From: Prochloraceae cyanobacterium
GTDB lineage: Bacteria; Cyanobacteriota; Cyanobacteriia; Cyanobacteriales; JASJDA01
DNA length: 49,530 bases
Direction of reading: 5' to 3'
Assembly: GCA_030065755.1 (NCBI GenBank)
Contig: JASJDA010000064.1
Location: forward strand, 1-49,530
The notes beneath the pieces were generated by a model. That model ran no database searches, was not told the DNA's origin, and worked only from the letters and a program-made list of their open reading frames with translations. Position numbers and translations under genes: made by a program. This document shows, piece by piece, positions 21,117-29,527 of the stretch (its first letter is position 1; each line of letters opens with the position of its first letter).

Positions 21117-21865
21117 AATTTAATTTTCCAAAATTAAATCCGCCGCCACTTCCTAAGCCTGAAGTGAACAAGCTTAAAAAACTAGCTAAAAGTAATATTA
21201 ATATTTCCTTCACAAAGACTAATTATTATCTTAATGTCCCCCAATATAAAATATCCATACCTCGCGACATAGACGAACTTATTTTAGATATCGCCAATGG
21301 TGAAAACGATAATTTAAGTCTACTAGAGTGGATTTATTGCCTTCATTTCAAGGAAGAATGGAACAGAAAACATCCTCATAATAGTAAGCCAACTTCCGAA
21401 GTAATTTGGAAAGTAGCAGAATATAACGATTGGCTAAAACAGAGATTATTTTGGCGTTTAGCTCTTTATTACAGTGGCGATCGGGACTTATTACCTCTAT
21501 CTTTAGTCAAGACTTTTTCTATTTTTACTGCTGACAACGAAATAGATAGCATTAGGATAGAAATCGTCAACTCATTGAGACAAAATTTACCAGAAGAAAT
21601 AGCAAGACTGAGTTGGGAACAGGTGCTGACCCCCCAAGAATTATTAAAAAGTTATCAACTACCCGATCGCATTCCTGCTTCTTCGGAAGCTTTAGATTAT
21701 GTTGTTAGCGAGTTTTCTAGTTCTAATAGTCCAAACGAACAACAAATAGAATGGCTGTTTTGCTGTTTTCAAGAAATGTCCGATCTACAAAAGCAAAAAA
21801 ATGCAAAAAATATCGACTGTTTAGAAATTCGCCAGAAGATTCTCGATTTCCTAGAAAAAAGTTAA
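21113..21865 (+). CDS. Third gene of the Zorya-like cluster; possible truncated ZorC/EH-signature protein
   Basis: A 250-residue soluble, mostly helical protein whose ATG overlaps the ZorB-like stop (ATGA), so translation is probably coupled. It starts with a proline-rich segment (PKLNPPPLPKP), and the middle has WLKQRLFWRLALYYSGDRDLLPLSLVKTF, resembling what precedes or begins EH-signature (ZorC) proteins. I recognise this only weakly. ZorC proteins are usually about twice this long, and no helicase or nuclease (ZorD/ZorE) gene follows; the next 260 bp are non-coding. It is therefore either a C-terminally truncated ZorC or a distinct short effector. Confidence 0.5.
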   Translation: MKFNFPKLNPPPLPKPEVNKLKKLAKSNINISFTKTNYYLNVPQYKISIPRDIDELILDIANGENDNLSLLEWIYCLHFKEEWNRKHPHNSKPTSEVIWKVAEYNDWLKQRLFWRLALYYSGDRDLLPLSLVKTFSIFTADNEIDSIRIEIVNSLRQNLPEEIARLSWEQVLTPQELLKSYQLPDRIPASSEALDYVVSEFSSSNSPNEQQIEWLFCCFQEMSDLQKQKNAKNIDCLEIRQKILDFLEKS

Positions 21866-22125
21866 TTATATATTATATATTAAAGCTTTTTTAATTCATT
21901 AAAATATAAAGGAAAAGTAGGAATTATAGCAGTCGTAAAAACGCAAAAATTAACTAAGTTTCAAAAGTGATTTGCCTAACTAAGTTGACTCTAAGAGTAA
22001 AGATTTAGGCTTTCGATCTGCCAAAATTAGAGGACTGAAAACACTTCCTTAGAGGTTCTATGTTCTGCCAGAGGAAGCTAAAAAATTTCACCTTTGAAAC
22101 CGTTTGTTAATGGAATTAAGATGGC

Positions 22126-22329
22126 TTACTCCTTAATGGCAATTGCCTTAACCCAGTCTCTACCAACTTCAGTAGCCTTTTCAGGATTACAAAAAATACC
22201 TAGATGTCTATAAGCTTGTCCCTTACGATTAAAACACGAGCATTGCCAGCCACGTTCAGGAGTATAAAAAACCATTAAGGTTGTTTCTTCAAGACAAATT
22301 ATCTGGTATATGACAATCTTCGATCCCAT
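22126..22329 (-). CDS. Small hypothetical protein, 67 residues
   Basis: No function recognised. The sequence alternates strands and turns (LMVFYTPERGWQCSCFNRKGQAYRHLGIFCNPEKATEVGRDWVKAIA) and reads like a compact real domain with three cysteines and an aromatic-rich centre. GGAA precedes the ATG at 22329 by a suitable distance. It lies on the minus strand between the Zorya-like cluster and the protease gene, with about 250 bp of non-coding DNA on either side. It may be a conserved cyanobacterial small protein; this could not be checked. Confidence 0.5.
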   Translation of the reverse strand: MGSKIVIYQIICLEETTLMVFYTPERGWQCSCFNRKGQAYRHLGIFCNPEKATEVGRDWVKAIAIKE

Positions 22330-22579
22330 CGTTACAATTTCCTTAAACTATACGTCTTCTTATTCTTATTTTCCATCTCTTTAAAGAATTTGTCAGTAAG
22401 AAAAAGTATGAAAAAGTATAGAAAAAAATGCTAGCTATTTTAATACCTGAACTTTCCTAAATTTAACTGAACAATTCTTTTATTTATTATGCCTTAAGTT
22501 AACTCCAGTATATCCCTAAGTTTCACCTGCAGGAACTAGAGAGAAGGTTGAAAGGCAGATTTAATAAGAGATAGAAACG

Positions 22580-23662
22580 TTATTGGCGGCGAATTCCAGT
22601 GACGGTGAAGGAACCCAAGGTGGAATCGCTACAGTTCATTTCCATGCGCATACCGTCTGGAGACACGGTGCCAGAACAGTTCCCCGTTGATGTATCCCCA
22701 AATTGATACGTTGCTCTGTAGTTACTTGTGAAGCGCTGCCCAGTAATCGTACCTCTGCCTGAAGACTGGTATCGAATTCCATTTGGGAGGACTCCCCATC
22801 GGGTGAAACGAAAGTTTTTCCCATCTTGGGCAATCTCAGCCAGATTATTTGGGTAATTGAGATCGTGCCAGAGACCATCGATCTTCGCAATTGCATCAGG
22901 GCGAGGTTGCTGTTCGGCAGGGTTTGGCTTTGGCGTTGTGGTCGCTCTAGATGGGGGAGAGGAGGTCGCTACAGAAGTATTAAATTTAATTCCTGCTTTG
23001 ATTGCCAATTTTTCTGCAGTGTTGATAGGAATGCCGTATAAGGATGGGGAACTTGTAATATTATCTATATCAGCTCTGCCGTAGATAGCAATCAATCGCC
23101 CCTGTTCGTCTAAAATAGGGCTGCCACTCATTCCTGGTATAGCTTCACCGCTGTAAATTAGTTCGTAACCATCTTGAATGTCAGAATCGAGCAGAAACCC
23201 AATAATATTTTCTGAATAAAAACGATAAGTACGACTTCCTACTCGCATCAAACCAGGATAGCCAGCATAATAAATTCTCTGTCCTTCAGTCAAACTCTCG
23301 GAATTACCTCTGTTAGCGATCGGATATTCTTTGCTACTGGTAAAGTATACTAATGCTAAATCTGCACCTTTTAGTTGCTTTACCCGCTCGTAGCTGACTG
23401 AATGTGACTGACCGTCATAGGTTTGAATTTGGTATTCTCCCGTTCGATCGACTACGTGCCAATTAGTAATAACAATGTAAGTGTCGTCGGCTCGTGCAAT
23501 AATTACCCCAGATCCAGTATTTTCTCCATCAATACGCACCGAAATCTTTTTAGCAATCTCATTTACTTGTTTGGCACTCAAGGCCAAAATTACTTGAGGC
23601 TGCATCAAAACCGTAGCTGCACTGACAACAAAAACAGGGGAAAATCGAACCAGAAAATTCAT
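22580..23662 (-). CDS. Secreted trypsin-like serine protease with C-terminal beta domain
   Basis: A 360-residue protein. Residues 1-28 form a signal peptide (VFVVSAATVLMQPQVILALS). The trypsin-like domain (about 35-215) has the triad H69 (ITNWHVVD), D101 (KGADLALV) and S179 (IPGMSGSPI). A Pro/Ser/Thr-rich linker (about 225-250) follows, then a separate domain of about 100 residues (IDGLWHDLNYPNNLAEIAQDGKNFRFTRWG...GNCSGTVSPDGMRMEMNC) with two cysteines that could pair. There is no PDZ domain, so it is not a standard HhoA/HtrA protein. It should act in the periplasm or outside the cell; the substrate is unknown. Confidence 0.85.
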   Translation of the reverse strand: MNFLVRFSPVFVVSAATVLMQPQVILALSAKQVNEIAKKISVRIDGENTGSGVIIARADDTYIVITNWHVVDRTGEYQIQTYDGQSHSVSYERVKQLKGADLALVYFTSSKEYPIANRGNSESLTEGQRIYYAGYPGLMRVGSRTYRFYSENIIGFLLDSDIQDGYELIYSGEAIPGMSGSPILDEQGRLIAIYGRADIDNITSSPSLYGIPINTAEKLAIKAGIKFNTSVATSSPPSRATTTPKPNPAEQQPRPDAIAKIDGLWHDLNYPNNLAEIAQDGKNFRFTRWGVLPNGIRYQSSGRGTITGQRFTSNYRATYQFGDTSTGNCSGTVSPDGMRMEMNCSDSTLGSFTVTGIRRQ

Positions 23663-24021
23663 TTATTAATTATTCGCTGCAAATAGGTTTCTATAGGGAT
23701 ACCTCGGATATAACGGCTCATCCTTTGCCAAAGATTGCGATCGGGTTGAGAACGATCTTTATATAAGTAAGGATCTTTTCAACATAATTAGTTTATCCTA
23801 TTCGATAAGCTTTTTGCAGAGCTTTCTCTTGTGATGTATTTCTGCTTCTTGTTCGAGATCGATCTTTGTGAGATGGATATATTTTTTTCTCAGAGTAATT
23901 TCAAATTCATCCTTTTTAGCAGGCCGAGTTAACTAAGTGGGTTTGGCGCGAGATAATATAATATATCTCTAACTCCATTGCGATCGATTCGTAAAAATAG
24001 TTGTTCAGGAGTTCGGTAACC
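23663..24021. other. 359-bp divergent intergenic region
   Basis: Lies between the protease gene and the solute-binding protein gene, which diverge. AT-rich, no gene recognised. The only site that can be assigned is the AGGAG ribosome-binding sequence at 24007-24011 for the downstream gene. Confidence 0.5.
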
Positions 24022-25758
24022 TTGAAAAGATTTATCAAACGTCGTTCTGTTTTTTTACCCCTATTGTGTTTATCTCTAGTATCTACCCTTCTATTATCTG
24101 CCTGCAATAACCAAAATCGGTCTAGTACTAATTCTCAAAGTAAGGAAGATACTCTCAGGTTATTATACTGGCAAGCTCCAACTATTCTCAATCCCTACCT
24201 ATCCAACGGTTCTAAAGATTTAGAAGCAAGTCGCATAAGTTTAGAGCCTTTAGCAAGTTTCAACAACGATGCAGAACTAATCCCAATTTTAGCAGCAGAA
24301 ATACCGAGTAGGGAAAATGGCGGGGTAGGTTCGGATGGCAAATCTGTTACTTGGAAACTGAAACCAGATCTCAAATGGTCTGACGGGACTCCTTTGACTG
24401 CTGACGATCTAGTTTTTACCTACAAATACATTGTTAACCCTGAAGTCGCTACTTTTGCCAAGGGAATATACGAAGTCATTCAAGATGTGAAAGCGATCGA
24501 CGATCGCACGGTTAAAATTGAATTCAAGGAGGTAAATCCAGCTTGGTTCAGGTTTTTTGTCGGTCAACAGGGGCCAATTTTACCGAAACATATATTTGAA
24601 AAATATAATGGTCCTAATGCAAGAGAAGCTCCAGCTAATTTAAAACCCGTAGGGACAGGCCCCTATCAGGTGGTAGAATTTAAGCCAGGAGATACGGTAA
24701 TTTACGAGCCCAATCCCAATTTTCGAGAGCCAGATAAACTAAGCTTCAAACGCGTCGAATTAAAAGGTGGTGGAGACGCAACCTCTGCAGCAAGAGCAGT
24801 ATTACAAACAGGTGAAGCAGATTACGCTTACAATCTGCAAGTAGAAGCCCAAGTACTCAAACAACTAGAAGCTTCGGGTAAAGGGAAAATAGTATCTAAT
24901 TTAGGCGCTTATATGGAGCGCATTCTCGTCAATCATACCGATCCTAATCGCGCCACAGCAGATGGAGAACGTTCTAGTATCAAATTTCCCCATCCCTTTT
25001 TTAGCGATCGAAAAGTGCGTCAAGCATTTTCTCTAGCAGTTAACAGCAAAATTGTTGCTGAAGAACTTTATGGCGTTACGGGTAAACCAACATCTAACAT
25101 ACTTGTAGTTCCTCCTCAATATTATTCTCCCAATACAAGTTCGGAATTTGACCTCCAAAAAGCAGCCGCACTACTTGACGAAGCTGGGTGGAAAGATAGT
25201 AATGGCGATCGGATCAGAGATAAAAATGGCGTCGAAATGAAAGTATTATTCCAGACTTCAGTTAACCCTTTACGTCAAAAAACTCAGCAAATAATTAAAC
25301 GAGATTTAGAATCGATCGGCATAGGAGTAGAATTGAAAGCGATCGATGCTCAGATTTTCTTCTCTAGCGACCCAGCAAGTAACGATACTGTGGAACATTT
25401 TTATGCAGATTTGCAAATGTTCAGCCGACAAAGCAGCAGTCCAGATCCGGCTGACTACATGAAAATATTTACTTGCGATCAAATTCCCCAAAAAGCTAAT
25501 AGCTGGGTTGGTAATAATGCTACTCGTTACTGCAACCCAAAATACGACGATTTCTGGAAAAAAGCTACTAAGGAATTAGACCCAGATAAACGGCGGGAAA
25601 TGTTTATTAAGATGAACGATATGTTAGTAGATGATGTAGCAATAATTCCCATGATACATAGAGCAGATGTAATTGCTATTAGCAACAATCTTAAGGGGAT
25701 AGAGATGACTGCGTGGGATACTAGAACCTGGAATATTATGGATTGGAAAAGAAATTGA
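24022..25758 (+). CDS. ABC transporter substrate-binding lipoprotein, family 5 (peptide/nickel type)
   Basis: A 578-residue SBP_bac_5 protein. The TTG at 24022 is chosen because AGGAG (24007-24011) lies 10 nt before it; a TTG at 24001 would bury that site. The signal peptide ends in the lipobox LLSAC with C28 as the lipidated cysteine. Family phrases include DDLVFTYKYIVNPE, LKPVGTGPYQVVEF, FSDRKVRQAFSLAVN and AAALLDEAGWKDSNGDRIRD, the last giving the typical DxNxDG-like loop. It would sit on the periplasmic face of the inner membrane and hand oligopeptides or similar ligands to DppBC/OppBC-like permeases, which are not encoded next to it. Confidence 0.92.
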   Translation: MKRFIKRRSVFLPLLCLSLVSTLLLSACNNQNRSSTNSQSKEDTLRLLYWQAPTILNPYLSNGSKDLEASRISLEPLASFNNDAELIPILAAEIPSRENGGVGSDGKSVTWKLKPDLKWSDGTPLTADDLVFTYKYIVNPEVATFAKGIYEVIQDVKAIDDRTVKIEFKEVNPAWFRFFVGQQGPILPKHIFEKYNGPNAREAPANLKPVGTGPYQVVEFKPGDTVIYEPNPNFREPDKLSFKRVELKGGGDATSAARAVLQTGEADYAYNLQVEAQVLKQLEASGKGKIVSNLGAYMERILVNHTDPNRATADGERSSIKFPHPFFSDRKVRQAFSLAVNSKIVAEELYGVTGKPTSNILVVPPQYYSPNTSSEFDLQKAAALLDEAGWKDSNGDRIRDKNGVEMKVLFQTSVNPLRQKTQQIIKRDLESIGIGVELKAIDAQIFFSSDPASNDTVEHFYADLQMFSRQSSSPDPADYMKIFTCDQIPQKANSWVGNNATRYCNPKYDDFWKKATKELDPDKRREMFIKMNDMLVDDVAIIPMIHRADVIAISNNLKGIEMTAWDTRTWNIMDWKRN

Positions 25759-25846
25759 AAAATCAAAAGTCAAAATTAAAGATTTTTAGTTAAAACTACC
25801 TCACTAACTACTTGGCTGCTTTTGAACAAAATGTCGAACGCAGTAT

Positions 25847-25875
25847 CCATCTAAAATCTCTGATTTAGATGGGGT
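25847..25875. repeat. Palindromic element (copy A)
   Basis: CCATCTAAA and TTTAGATGG form a 9-bp perfect stem. The core AAATCTCTGATTTAGATGGGGT resembles the palindrome at 27967-27997 closely, so the two look like copies of one small element, perhaps an IS-end hairpin. It lies just beyond the transposase remnant. Confidence 0.6.
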
Positions 25876-25906
25876 TACAATGATTCTATTTTTTAGAATA
25901 CCAAAT

Positions 25907-26195
25907 TTAAATGCTAAACAGCTTATCTCCAACTGATAATATTAATGGTAAATTATTCACCCTCTTAGCTGTTTGCTCGTGTGACGATTTGACTATTCTT
26001 TGAAAAGATGTTTTAGGATTGGTAAAAAATTCGTAACTTCTTTTTAGTTCACTAGCATTTTTAAACACCTGCAGATATTGGTTGACCATATTTATTTCCT
26101 AAGCGCTTGCTAATTAGTTTGGCTCGCTCGTTTAATCGTTTATCGCCAAAATCTGACTTTATACGCCACTTATTCTCAGAATTTCTGATAATCAT
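25907..26195 (-). pseudogene. N-terminal remnant of a Tn5-like (IS4-group) DDE transposase, frameshifted
   Basis: From the minus-strand ATG at 26195 the frame reads MIIRNSENKWRIKSDFGDKR, then LNERAKLISKRLGNKYGQPIS and shifts frame near 26075. The second frame gives VFKNASELKRSYEFFTNPKT...SSHEQTAKRVNNLPLILSVGD, then stops at 25907. FGDKRLNERA and the SYEFFTNP..TSF...SHEQTA stretch are typical of Tn5-type transposases, and SVGD is where the first DDE aspartate lies. The rest of the catalytic domain (about 300 residues) is absent. Confidence 0.8.
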
Positions 26196-26316
26196 GTTTA
26201 TTGCTGGCTTATTTTAACAAATTATTGCTATTATAGCGAGATTTCTCCTTCTTGAGGCAGTCAGCGCCAAGACTTTGTTGGCGAAAGCAATTAGATAGTA
26301 ATTAAACATAACACAC

Positions 26317-26343
26317 GGAGGAGAGGACGCTGTTCTCTCCTCC
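26317..26343. other. Perfect 9-bp hairpin in the intergenic region
   Basis: GGAGGAGAG and CTCTCCTCC flank a 9-nt loop. No T tract follows, so it is not a standard terminator. It stands 35 bp before the first copy of the 68-bp direct repeat. Confidence 0.5.
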
Positions 26344-26377
26344 CCCAACACTTAAACTAAACTGTACAGTATGAAAA

Positions 26378-26445
26378 AATAACCTTTGGGAAATTGGTGG
26401 TTAAGTGCTCGAGATCTTGAACAAAAGATCCCGTGAAAAGTCAGA
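26378..26445. repeat. 68-bp direct repeat, copy 1
   Basis: Identical to 27720-27787 at 66 of 68 positions, in the same orientation. The two copies bracket the tandem-repeat lipoprotein gene about 1.3 kb apart. Confidence 0.9.
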
Positions 26446-26573
26446 TATTAGCGAGCTTTGATTAAATTAAGCGTTAGCTATTTTTAGATTGAGAAAAAAA
26501 TTTTCGATTTTAACAAAATAATATGATAATCTTTTCTTGGCAATAATTGAGCTACAAATTATAAAATTAGGTA

Positions 26574-27662
26574 ATGAACAGCATAATTTCTTTCCTCAAA
26601 CGTCTCCGAATCGTTCAAATAGTTACGTTTTTTTTTGCCAGTCTTTTACTGTTTATAATTACTGGTTGTGAGATAACAACAAAAGAACTCCCCAGAGAAC
26701 CAACAATTGAAACAGTTAAAACAGAAATAAATAAAAAAGTTTTCCCCTCTTCTACCACAGAATCTGACGAGTCTACTTCTGCTGAAGTAAAAGAAGCAGA
26801 AACAGAAACTCAAGAAACTTCTACTGAAGAAAAAGCTCCAGATATCGAGTCCAAAGATATGGAATCAAAGAGCAAAGAATTTGTTTATGACGAGTCTACT
26901 TCTACTGAAGTAAAAGAAGCAGAAACAGAAACTCAAGAAACTTATACTGAAGAAAAAACTCCAGATATCGAGTCCAAAGATGTCGAATCAAAGAGCAAAG
27001 AATTTGTTTCTGACGAGTCTACTTCTACTGAAGTAAAAGAAACAGAAACAGAAACTCAAGAAACTTCTACTGAAGAAAAAGCTCCAGATATCGAATCCAA
27101 AAAAGTCGAATCAAAGAGCAAAGAATTTGTTTCTGACGAGTCTACTTCTACTGAACTAAAAGAAGCAGAAACAGAAACTCAAGAAACTTCTACTGAAGAA
27201 AAAGCTCCAGATATCGAGTCCAAAGATATGGAATCAAAGAGCAAAGAATTTGTTTCTGATGAGTCTACTTCTGCTGAACTAAAAGAAGCAGAAACAGAAA
27301 CTCAAGAAACTTATACTGAAGAAAAAGTTCCAGATATCGAATCCCAAAAAGTCGAATCAAAGAGCAAAGAATTTGTTTCTGATGAGTCTACTTCTACTGA
27401 AGTAAAAGAAGCAGAAACAGAAACTCAAGAAACTTATACTGAAGAAAAATCTTCAGAAAAAAGCGAGAAACCAGCTCCTTCTCTTACTCCTGAAACTTTA
27501 CCAGAAATAGTAGTAGAGCAAGAAAGCGAAAATATCAACTTAAACAGTAAAAATCAGGAGCAGAAAGAAGAATTAACTGATTCGCAAATCAAAGCACAAA
27601 TTGAGACAAAGACAATAGAAGAAACAGCACAAGAAAAGGAGGATCTAGTTAAAGTAGATTAA
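26574..27662 (+). CDS. Acidic lipoprotein with 41-residue tandem repeats
   Basis: A 362-residue protein of unknown function. An N-terminal signal ends in the lipobox FIITGC with C32. From about residue 65 there are five full copies plus one partial copy of a 41-residue (123-bp) unit: DESTSTEVKEAETETQ, then ETSTEEKAPDIESKDMESKS and KEFVS. The units start at 26766, 26889, 27012, 27135, 27258 and 27381. The repeats are nearly identical at DNA level, so they expanded recently or are homogenised. The protein is very rich in E, T, S and K, with no cysteine after the lipobox, and is probably an extended or disordered surface stalk. The tail (about 230 bp) has no repeat. Copy number is likely to vary between strains. 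Confidence 0.8.
   Translation: MNSIISFLKRLRIVQIVTFFFASLLLFIITGCEITTKELPREPTIETVKTEINKKVFPSSTTESDESTSAEVKEAETETQETSTEEKAPDIESKDMESKSKEFVYDESTSTEVKEAETETQETYTEEKTPDIESKDVESKSKEFVSDESTSTEVKETETETQETSTEEKAPDIESKKVESKSKEFVSDESTSTELKEAETETQETSTEEKAPDIESKDMESKSKEFVSDESTSAELKEAETETQETYTEEKVPDIESQKVESKSKEFVSDESTSTEVKEAETETQETYTEEKSSEKSEKPAPSLTPETLPEIVVEQESENINLNSKNQEQKEELTDSQIKAQIETKTIEETAQEKEDLVKVD
26766..27450 (+). repeat. 123-bp coding tandem repeat, 5.6 copies
   Basis: Each unit starts at gacgagtct or gatgagtct with exact 123-bp spacing. Differences between units are mostly single-base (for example KDM or KKV, TSTEE or TYTEE alternations). Units alternate in type, which suggests duplication of two-unit blocks. 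Confidence 0.95.
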
Positions 27663-27719
27663 AGTTTTGCTTTTAACCACTCCCAAAGAGTCGTGTCAGT
27701 AAAATCGTCAATAACTCGC

Positions 27720-27787
27720 AATAACCTTTGGGAAATTGGTGGTTAAGTGCTCGAGCCCTTGAACAAAAGATCCCGTGAAAAGTCAGA
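27720..27787. repeat. 68-bp direct repeat, copy 2
   Basis: Second copy of the repeat at 26378-26445, differing at two adjacent bases (cc for at). It lies 58 bp after the stop codon of the tandem-repeat lipoprotein gene. Confidence 0.9.
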
Positions 27788-27946
27788 GCGTTATAACGCC
27801 GATCTTAAGTGCTAGTTACAATATTGGTGCCAGATTTTGGTATAGCCTAATTTCAGGTGATAAGCATTTTTCTAGAGTGTACGAGGGCAAAAGTTCCCAC
27901 GACACATCGAGAACGCCGATAACTCTGGAAACGTTAAGAAAATTAT

Positions 27947-29527
27947 CTATTTCTTAGCGTATGAATCCCCAACTATAAATCTTTGATTTAGTTGGGGTGC
28001 GTTCAATTCTGCTAATTGCTTTTCGATGCGATCGCGAACAATTTGACGATATTCGAGAAAATGTTCGTTATGAGCGCACATGGTTAGGTAATGTTCCCAA
28101 ACTCCAGGATTGTGTTTGAAGATGCTAAATAAATGATGCCAAAACTTCCAACGGGTGCTGCGTTTAATTCCTTGTCGCCAAATTACAATAGCTAGGGCGC
28201 GCAAGTCTACCCAACTTGGTAGTTTAGAGGGTGCTTTGCACTTGGGGGCACCTAATTTCAGGAAGCAGCGATAAACGCGGTCTATGTATATGTGAGGGTC
28301 GTATAAATTGCAGAATGCCTCTACATATTCTTTGGCAATATCTTCGATCGGTCGACTGGGAATAAAGTTAATTAGCGAGGTTTGATTGATATCTCGATCG
28401 TTGCTAGAAGAAACTAAGCGCTCTTCTTTCTCCAAACGCTCCCACAGGGCAGTATTAGGTAGTGCTTGCAACATAGTCAACAAAGCACCAGGAATGGCTG
28501 TTCTTTCTACAAAGTTAATAATGCGATCGCCTGCTCCTTTTTTCTCCCCGTCAAAACCAATAATAAATCCTGCCATCGGTCGCAAACCCGCACGGGTAAT
28601 CTTATCTACAGCATCTTCTAAGGAATTGCGAGTATTTTGGAATTTCTTGGTTAGTTCTAAACTATCTTCGTCGGGAGTCTCAATTCCTAAAAAGACTGCA
28701 TCAAAATTACATTCCACCATCAGATCCATTAATTCTGAATCTGCTGCTAAATCAATCGAGGCTTCTGTATTAAATTTAAAAGGATATTGGTGTTGAGCTA
28801 GCCAAACTTTTAACTCTTTTAGTAATAATTTAACATTTCGCTTGTTACCGATGAAATTATCATCGACCATAAATATGCCGCGCCGCCACCCCAATTCGTA
28901 AAGGTAATTTAATTCTTGTATTAGCTGTGCTGGGGTTTTGGTACGGGGTTTGCGACCGTAAAGCACGATAATATCGCAGAATTCGCACTGAAAAGGACAG
29001 CCTCGCGAAAACTGTATCGACATAGAGTCGTAAGCGTCTAATTCCAATAAATCGTACCGAGGAATGGGAGTTGTGGTGACATCGGGTTTTTCTGTTGAAC
29101 GAAAAGTTCCGCTAGTTTCTCCCCGCTTCAAAGCCTCTACAAACATCGGTAAAGTAATTTCCCCTTCGTCTAAAATCAGAAAATCTGCACCTGCTTGTTT
29201 GACTTCCTGGGGTAAAGTGGTAGGGTAAGGTCCTCCAACTGCAACTAATTTATCTCGTCGTTTCCCTTCTTCAATCTGTGCGAGTAAATCGTTTTTTTGC
29301 ACGATCATTCCCGAGACGATCGCCATATCTGCCCATTCCCACTCCGACTCAGTAACAGCGCGGATATTGCGATCGACCAGTTTATATTCCCACTCTTTAG
29401 GCAAAATCGCGGCTACAGTTATTAATCCTAATGGTGGTAACAATACTTTGCGATCGACGAGGTCGAGAATTTTTTCATAAGACCAAAAGGTTTGGGGAAA
29501 TAATGGATAAATTAGTAAAACTCGCAT
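27947..29527 (-). CDS. B12-binding radical SAM protein
   Basis: A 526-residue protein from the start MRVLLIYPLFPQ (29527); an upstream in-frame ATG at 29569 adds 14 residues that do not fit the family start. Residues 1-135 are a cobalamin-binding Rossmann-like domain (VDRNI, MIVQKND, VAVGGPYPTTLP, DEGE). The radical SAM cluster is C177-x3-C181-x2-C184 in GCPFQCEFC, and a DUF4070-type C-terminal region follows. Such proteins methylate or rearrange lipids or cofactors; the substrate here is unknown. The C-terminal 20 or so residues (APQLNQRFIVGDSYAKK) are encoded by a palindromic element, so the original end was probably replaced. Confidence 0.85.
   Translation of the reverse strand: MRVLLIYPLFPQTFWSYEKILDLVDRKVLLPPLGLITVAAILPKEWEYKLVDRNIRAVTESEWEWADMAIVSGMIVQKNDLLAQIEEGKRRDKLVAVGGPYPTTLPQEVKQAGADFLILDEGEITLPMFVEALKRGETSGTFRSTEKPDVTTTPIPRYDLLELDAYDSMSIQFSRGCPFQCEFCDIIVLYGRKPRTKTPAQLIQELNYLYELGWRRGIFMVDDNFIGNKRNVKLLLKELKVWLAQHQYPFKFNTEASIDLAADSELMDLMVECNFDAVFLGIETPDEDSLELTKKFQNTRNSLEDAVDKITRAGLRPMAGFIIGFDGEKKGAGDRIINFVERTAIPGALLTMLQALPNTALWERLEKEERLVSSSNDRDINQTSLINFIPSRPIEDIAKEYVEAFCNLYDPHIYIDRVYRCFLKLGAPKCKAPSKLPSWVDLRALAIVIWRQGIKRSTRWKFWHHLFSIFKHNPGVWEHYLTMCAHNEHFLEYRQIVRDRIEKQLAELNAPQLNQRFIVGDSYAKK
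27967..27997. repeat. Palindromic element (copy B) inside the 3' end of the radical SAM gene
   Basis: CCCCAAC/GTTGGGG (7 bp) and TAAATC/GATTTA (6 bp) form an interrupted stem. Its core is nearly the same as the palindrome at 25847-25875. It supplies the last codons of the radical SAM gene and could also serve as a transcription stop. Confidence 0.65.

Noticed and set aside
27775-27957. 60-codon plus-strand frame after the second 68-bp repeat
   Set aside because: Starts within the repeat, overlaps the 3' end of the radical SAM gene and has no recognisable sequence.
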